DNA from: Asticcacaulis sp. AC402 | GTDB lineage: Bacteria; Pseudomonadota; Alphaproteobacteria; Caulobacterales; Caulobacteraceae | NCBI RefSeq assembly: GCF_000495835.1 | Contig: NZ_AWGC01000027.1 | Coordinates: 1-64,000, forward strand | Reading direction: 5' to 3' | DNA: 64,000 nucleotides | In this document: piece after piece, positions 60,560-64,000 of the stretch | How positions within the stretch are numbered: position 1 is the first letter of the stretch | Layout: each line of letters opens with the position of its first letter | Program-made: the position numbers and the translations under genes | The notes under the pieces: model-generated | What the model was told of the DNA's origin: nothing | What the model saw: the letters and a program-made list of their open reading frames with translations, nothing else | Databases searched by the model: none

Positions 60560-61452
60560 GCAAAACTCTCCTGCGACCGGTTACGGATGAAGGAGATGCC
60601 GATCAGGATGGCGAACAGGATGAAGGCCGTCGCAGAGGCATGGCCCAGGTTCCAGTACTTGAAGCCGTCCTGGTACATGTAATAGAGCAGGGAGAAGGTC
60701 GACTGGGCGGGTCCGCCCTGGGTCATGACATAGGGCTCGGCGAAGAGCTGGAAATAGCCCGCCACGGTCAGCAGGGCGACCATCCACAACACGGGCGCCA
60801 CGCCGGGAAGCGTCACATGCAAAAATCGCGACCACGGACCGGCACCGTCGACCCTGGCGCTTTCGTACAGTTCGTCGGGGATCTTCTGCAAGGCCGCCAG
60901 CAGGATCAGCATGTTGTAGCCGAAGTTCTTCCACACGGCGAACAGGATAATGGCCGGCATCGACCAGTGCGGATCGCCCAGCCAGTCGATCGGCGGCACA
61001 CCGACGACGCCCAGGCCACGATTGACCCACCCGTACTGGAAATCGACCATGTAACGCCAGATGATGGCGGCCGCGACCAGGGTGGCGACATAGGGGCCGA
61101 ACAAAACAGTACGAAAGACCGGCTTTAAGCCCACACCTGGCGTGTTCAGCGCCATGGCCAGCCCCAGGGATACGGCGATCGACAAAGGCGTACCGACAAC
61201 GGCGAAATAGGCGGTGTTGCCGAAGGCCTTCCAGAACAGGGGCGAGCCCAGCAGGTTGATATAGTTGTCAAAGCCGATGAAGCTCAGATTCTTCAGGTCG
61301 GCCAGGGCGTAGATGTCGAAGTCGGTAAAGCTCATCACAAAGGCGCCGGCCACCGGCGCCAGGAAGAAGATGAACAGGATCAGAAGGGCGGGCGCGACGA
61401 AGACGTGGCCGGGTGAGAGATGTTTTACGAAGACGCGCAGGTCGTAACTCAT
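60556..61452 (-). CDS. Carbohydrate ABC transporter permease, MalF type
   Basis: 298 residues, six membrane helices. EAA loop LQKIPDELYESARVDGAGPWSRFLHVTLPGVAP. Overlaps its neighbours on both sides by 4 bases (ATGA), so it is co-translated with the solute-binding protein and the MalG-type permease. Confidence 0.92.
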   Translation of the reverse strand: MSYDLRVFVKHLSPGHVFVAPALLILFIFFLAPVAGAFVMSFTDFDIYALADLKNLSFIGFDNYINLLGSPLFWKAFGNTAYFAVVGTPLSIAVSLGLAMALNTPGVGLKPVFRTVLFGPYVATLVAAAIIWRYMVDFQYGWVNRGLGVVGVPPIDWLGDPHWSMPAIILFAVWKNFGYNMLILLAALQKIPDELYESARVDGAGPWSRFLHVTLPGVAPVLWMVALLTVAGYFQLFAEPYVMTQGGPAQSTFSLLYYMYQDGFKYWNLGHASATAFILFAILIGISFIRNRSQESFA

Positions 61453-62753
61453 GCCGCGCCGCTTTTTTGAAAGCTGCGCTGCCTGGCGAGAAGGGTGCGG
61501 CGTTTGGTGAGGACGTTCCAGGCAAAGGCGTCCAGCCGCTCCAGCGCCGCATCCAGCCCGACCTGGCCGCGGATAACCCGCTCCAGCGCGCCGGTCATCT
61601 CATTGGCGATCCGCTCCCATTCCGGCACCTTGGGCACCGGCCGGGCCATGCTCAGCTGGTCGAAGAAGGCGTGGGTGCGTTCGTCCTCCATCAGCCGGGC
61701 CATCGGCCAGGCATCGCGGTCGGGCGGCAGGTCGCCGGTCGCCTGGTAGAAGACGGCCTGCTGCCGGGTGTTGCACATGTATTCGACAAACGAAAACGCC
61801 ACCTCCTTGTTTCTGGAGGCGCGGGTGACACACATCGACACGCCGCCGGCCGACGACGCCCCGGGGCCTTTGGGCCCGGGCAGGGGTGCCGTCGCCCACT
61901 TGTCCTGCAGGGCGGCCGGCAGGCGGCGCGAAAACTCGCCCAGGTTCCACGGACCGGTGATAATGAAGGCGTACTCGCCGCGGGCAAAGGCCGAATAGTA
62001 GTCGGTGACTTCGGAATGCATAATACGGGCGGCGTAGCCACGCTCATAGAGCGAGGCGGCGTAGGCAAACGCGTCGCGGATGCCGGCCTGGCGAAAGCCG
62101 CCGCGGGTGTCGTTGTCGAGCAGCAGCGAATCGTCGCTTTGCAGGCACAGCGCCACCAGCGGCTCGTACTCGTTGATCGGCATCAGCAGGCCGTGACGGC
62201 CTGCCCCGGACAGAGCCGCCAATTGGGCGTCCCAGCGGTCCCAGGTGGCCGCCGGGACGTCGAACCCGGCCTGGTGCAGCAGGTCGGTCCGATAGAAGAG
62301 CAGCCGCGTATCGACATACCATGGCACGCCCAGAATGCGGTCGCCAATGGTCACTGCGTTACGCGCGCCGTCGAAGAAATGGTCGAAGCGGATGGCGCTG
62401 CCCTTCAGCCGGTCGTTCAGTGGCTCCAGGGCGTTGAGCGCCGCGAATTCCGACACCCAGGTGTTCCCCAGCGCAATGATGTCGGGCAGGTTGTCGGCGG
62501 CAAAAGCGGTCAGCAGTTTTTCGTGCGCGGCACTCCACGGCAGGACCTGAACCCGGATCGTGACACCGGGATGGCTGCGTTCGAACTCACGCGCAAACGG
62601 GCCAAGCGCCTCGCCTTCCAAGCCCATGGCCCAGACGCGCAGCGGCGCTTTCGCCGTGCAGCCGGCCAGAGAACTTGCCAGAGAACTGGCCAGAGAACTG
62701 GAAACGGCGACGGAGGCGAGAAGGCCGGTGGCGGCGCGGCGCGTCAGGGTCAT
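61449..62753 (-). CDS. Sugar-binding lipoprotein of an ABC transporter
   Basis: 434 residues. Lipobox SLAGC ends a signal peptide that contains a 12-bp coding repeat (SLAS SLAS SLAG; 62663-62700). Family 1 binding-protein pattern: FAREFERSHPGVTIRVQVLPWSAAHEKLLTAFAADNLPDIIALGNTWVSEFAALNALEPLND and FARGEYAFIITGPWNLGEF. It binds the oligosaccharide in the periplasm; by context a beta-glucan oligomer. Start overlaps the stop of the GH144-like gene. Confidence 0.9.
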   Translation of the reverse strand: MTLTRRAATGLLASVAVSSSLASSLASSLAGCTAKAPLRVWAMGLEGEALGPFAREFERSHPGVTIRVQVLPWSAAHEKLLTAFAADNLPDIIALGNTWVSEFAALNALEPLNDRLKGSAIRFDHFFDGARNAVTIGDRILGVPWYVDTRLLFYRTDLLHQAGFDVPAATWDRWDAQLAALSGAGRHGLLMPINEYEPLVALCLQSDDSLLLDNDTRGGFRQAGIRDAFAYAASLYERGYAARIMHSEVTDYYSAFARGEYAFIITGPWNLGEFSRRLPAALQDKWATAPLPGPKGPGASSAGGVSMCVTRASRNKEVAFSFVEYMCNTRQQAVFYQATGDLPPDRDAWPMARLMEDERTHAFFDQLSMARPVPKVPEWERIANEMTGALERVIRGQVGLDAALERLDAFAWNVLTKRRTLLARQRSFQKSGAA

Positions 62754-64000
62754 GAACCGCCTTTCAGCCAGTCGCCGGCGGGGGTCACGCCCTGGAAGCC
62801 GGCCAGTTTCAGGCCGCGCCGGACGATCGGACCCGTAACCGTGCTGCGGTTGAACAGGTCCCAGATAAAGCCCGAGCGGTGGTTTTCCAGCATCGCCAGG
62901 ATCGGGCCCTGGTCGATGGCGAGATATTCGTAGGCGACCCAGCCGGCCTTGGCAGTATGATGACCGCTGCGCGATGGCAGGTCCCTGGGGAAGGACGGGT
63001 TGAAGGCATCGAAAAAGCCATAGTCACCGTAGAGGTCGCTACCGTATTTTTCGCGGAGCGCATGAACCAGGGGGGCGCAGATCTCAGGCGAGAAGGCGAT
63101 CGAAGACAGGCCGGCCGTCGGCGCAAGGGTGCCGTCGTCATTGCCTTCCTTGTCGCCGGTTTGCGGGCCACGGGCGGAATATTCGAAAAACTGGACCTCG
63201 CGGCCGTTATAGGGCGCCTTGACATAGGCCGGACCGCGGCAGGCGGTCAGGCCCCAGACGTCGCCGCTATAGTCCTTGAATCCGCCGGGATTCTGGATGG
63301 CATAGTTGCGCTGGGCCACGGTGGCGCGCTGGGAATTGATGAAATAGTCGATACCCTTTTCGCGCATATAGGCGTCGGCGATGCCGCGATAGTCGTACCA
63401 GACATGGGAATACTGATGGCCAAACAACGGCGCGAAGCCCAGGTGCGGTTCGCCGAAATTGGCGCCCCAGGTGACGCCAATGGTGGCGGCCCAGGCATCC
63501 CAGGCGGTCGCCTTGATCGGATGGGTCGGCGAGGCCAGACCCAGCAGATAGACCATCATGCCTTCATTGTAACGGTCCCAGCTGCGGATAATCTTGCCGG
63601 TGTCGTCGTTACCCTGACGGCCGGGCTCCGGGTGGTAGCCCATGCTGATCAGGCCGTTGTCCCGCTCAAGGAAGGTCCAGTCGATGCGGTCATAAAGCGC
63701 CACGCCCAGCTTGCGGATTTCCGTTTCCGCGGCGTTGTCACCGTCGAAGAAACCGGCCGCCGTCAGGGCGCCGGTGATGAACAGGGCGGTGTCTATGCTG
63801 GACAGTTCGACCGTGTCGTGGCGCAGGCCGGTGTCCATATTCAGAAAGTGGTAGAAAAAGCCCTTGTAGCCCATGACGCCGGCCGTTTGCGGGCCCTGGG
63901 GGCCGTTCCAGAAGGTGCGGAGCGTCGTCAGGGTGCGTTCAGCGGCAGCGGCGCGGTCGACATAGCCGGACTTAACGCCAATACAGTAGGCGTTAAGGGC
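62750..64000 (-). CDS. GH144-like (glucoamylase-annotated) endo-glucanase, 5' part outside window
   Basis: At least 417 codons; the frame is open to the right edge and the sequence before ATG 63874 (SGYVDRAAAAERTLTTLRTF) clearly belongs to the protein, so that ATG is internal. Blocks: GPQTAGVMGYKGFFYHFLNMDTG, RWDRYNEGMMVYLLGL-like SWDRYNEGMMVYLLGLASP, LFGHQYSHVWYDYRGIADAYMREKGIDYF and GDVWGLTACRGP. These are typical of the 'glucoamylase family' (COG5368) that, as I recall, includes GH144 endo-beta-1,2-glucanases. First visible gene of the operon with an ABC importer and GH3. Confidence 0.85.
   Translation of the reverse strand, partial: ALNAYCIGVKSGYVDRAAAAERTLTTLRTFWNGPQGPQTAGVMGYKGFFYHFLNMDTGLRHDTVELSSIDTALFITGALTAAGFFDGDNAAETEIRKLGVALYDRIDWTFLERDNGLISMGYHPEPGRQGNDDTGKIIRSWDRYNEGMMVYLLGLASPTHPIKATAWDAWAATIGVTWGANFGEPHLGFAPLFGHQYSHVWYDYRGIADAYMREKGIDYFINSQRATVAQRNYAIQNPGGFKDYSGDVWGLTACRGPAYVKAPYNGREVQFFEYSARGPQTGDKEGNDDGTLAPTAGLSSIAFSPEICAPLVHALREKYGSDLYGDYGFFDAFNPSFPRDLPSRSGHHTAKAGWVAYEYLAIDQGPILAMLENHRSGFIWDLFNRSTVTGPIVRRGLKLAGFQGVTPAGDWLKGGS

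Noticed and set aside
63874-63874. ATG 63874 as the start of the GH144-like gene
   Set aside because: The 42 codons from there to the window edge continue the same protein (SGYVDRAAAAERTLTTLRTF...), so the gene is cut by the edge.
1-64000. CRISPR arrays, IS transposases, prophage
   Set aside because: No regularly spaced direct repeats with unique spacers, no transposase, integrase or phage structural frames seen on either strand.

Overview
This looks like chromosomal DNA from a free-living alphaproteobacterium, most likely of the order Caulobacterales and close to Asticcacaulis or Caulobacter. That placement is an inference from the gene families: an STN-type TonB receptor with ECF sigma and FecR, several plant-polysaccharide glycosidases, an arginine succinyltransferase pathway of alphaproteobacterial layout, and high GC. 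No phage, plasmid, CRISPR array or transposase gene is visible. Several families of short non-coding repeats are present.

Layout. 1-3225: the N-terminal 1,075 codons of a giant secreted protein built from 46-residue repeats (minus strand, running off the left edge). 3831-9227: a tight five-gene plus-strand operon (ketoacyl synthase III, TIGR02304-type adenylate-forming enzyme, ATP-grasp, acyltransferase-like protein, Rieske oxygenase) that looks like a small uncharacterised biosynthetic pathway. 9276-16544: lipoprotein, S41 protease, a decayed lipoprotein gene carrying two repeat insertions, amino-acid permease, class II amidotransferase, and a divergent HxlR/NmrA pair. 16825-22268: a pectin-oligosaccharide group (IclR, DUF2264, GH105-DUF4861, KduI). 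22696-24359: an unrecognised operon with a LuxR-type HTH and small membrane proteins. 24356-31074: YaiI, a GreA/B-like factor, GH95, MAPEG and hypothetical proteins.

31204-47284 is the metabolic centre of the window and reads as a cyanophycin-utilisation locus. A secreted cyanophycinase, a YfcC-type carrier and a cytoplasmic isoaspartyl peptidase overlap in one operon. Next to them are a TonB receptor with its own ECF sigma and anti-sigma factor, then AstA, AstB, AstD and an M20 hydrolase for arginine breakdown, an Lrp-type regulator and a divergent class III aminotransferase. Together these would import and hydrolyse the Asp-Arg polymer and degrade the released arginine.

47382-53089 holds a small secreted protein, an OprB-type porin, a GGDEF-EAL protein and two lipoproteins. 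53314-56881 is an array of three small cassettes (MarR+GNAT, NTF2-like, APH-like), separated by repeats that resemble the 3' end of the tRNA-Arg(CCG) gene at its right end; no integrase is seen. 57220-64000 is a probable beta-glucan locus (GH144-like enzyme cut by the window edge, ABC solute-binding protein, two permeases, GH3), possibly for beta-1,2-glucan.

Two MITE-like repeat families are scattered through the window. Family A (134-161 bp, TACCAA...TTGGTA ends, 3-bp TTA/TAA duplications) has five full copies and one half copy. Family B (about 118 bp, AGAGCG...CGCTCT ends) has four long copies plus short derivatives. One A copy sits inside a B copy, and removing another A copy restores an interrupted reading frame.
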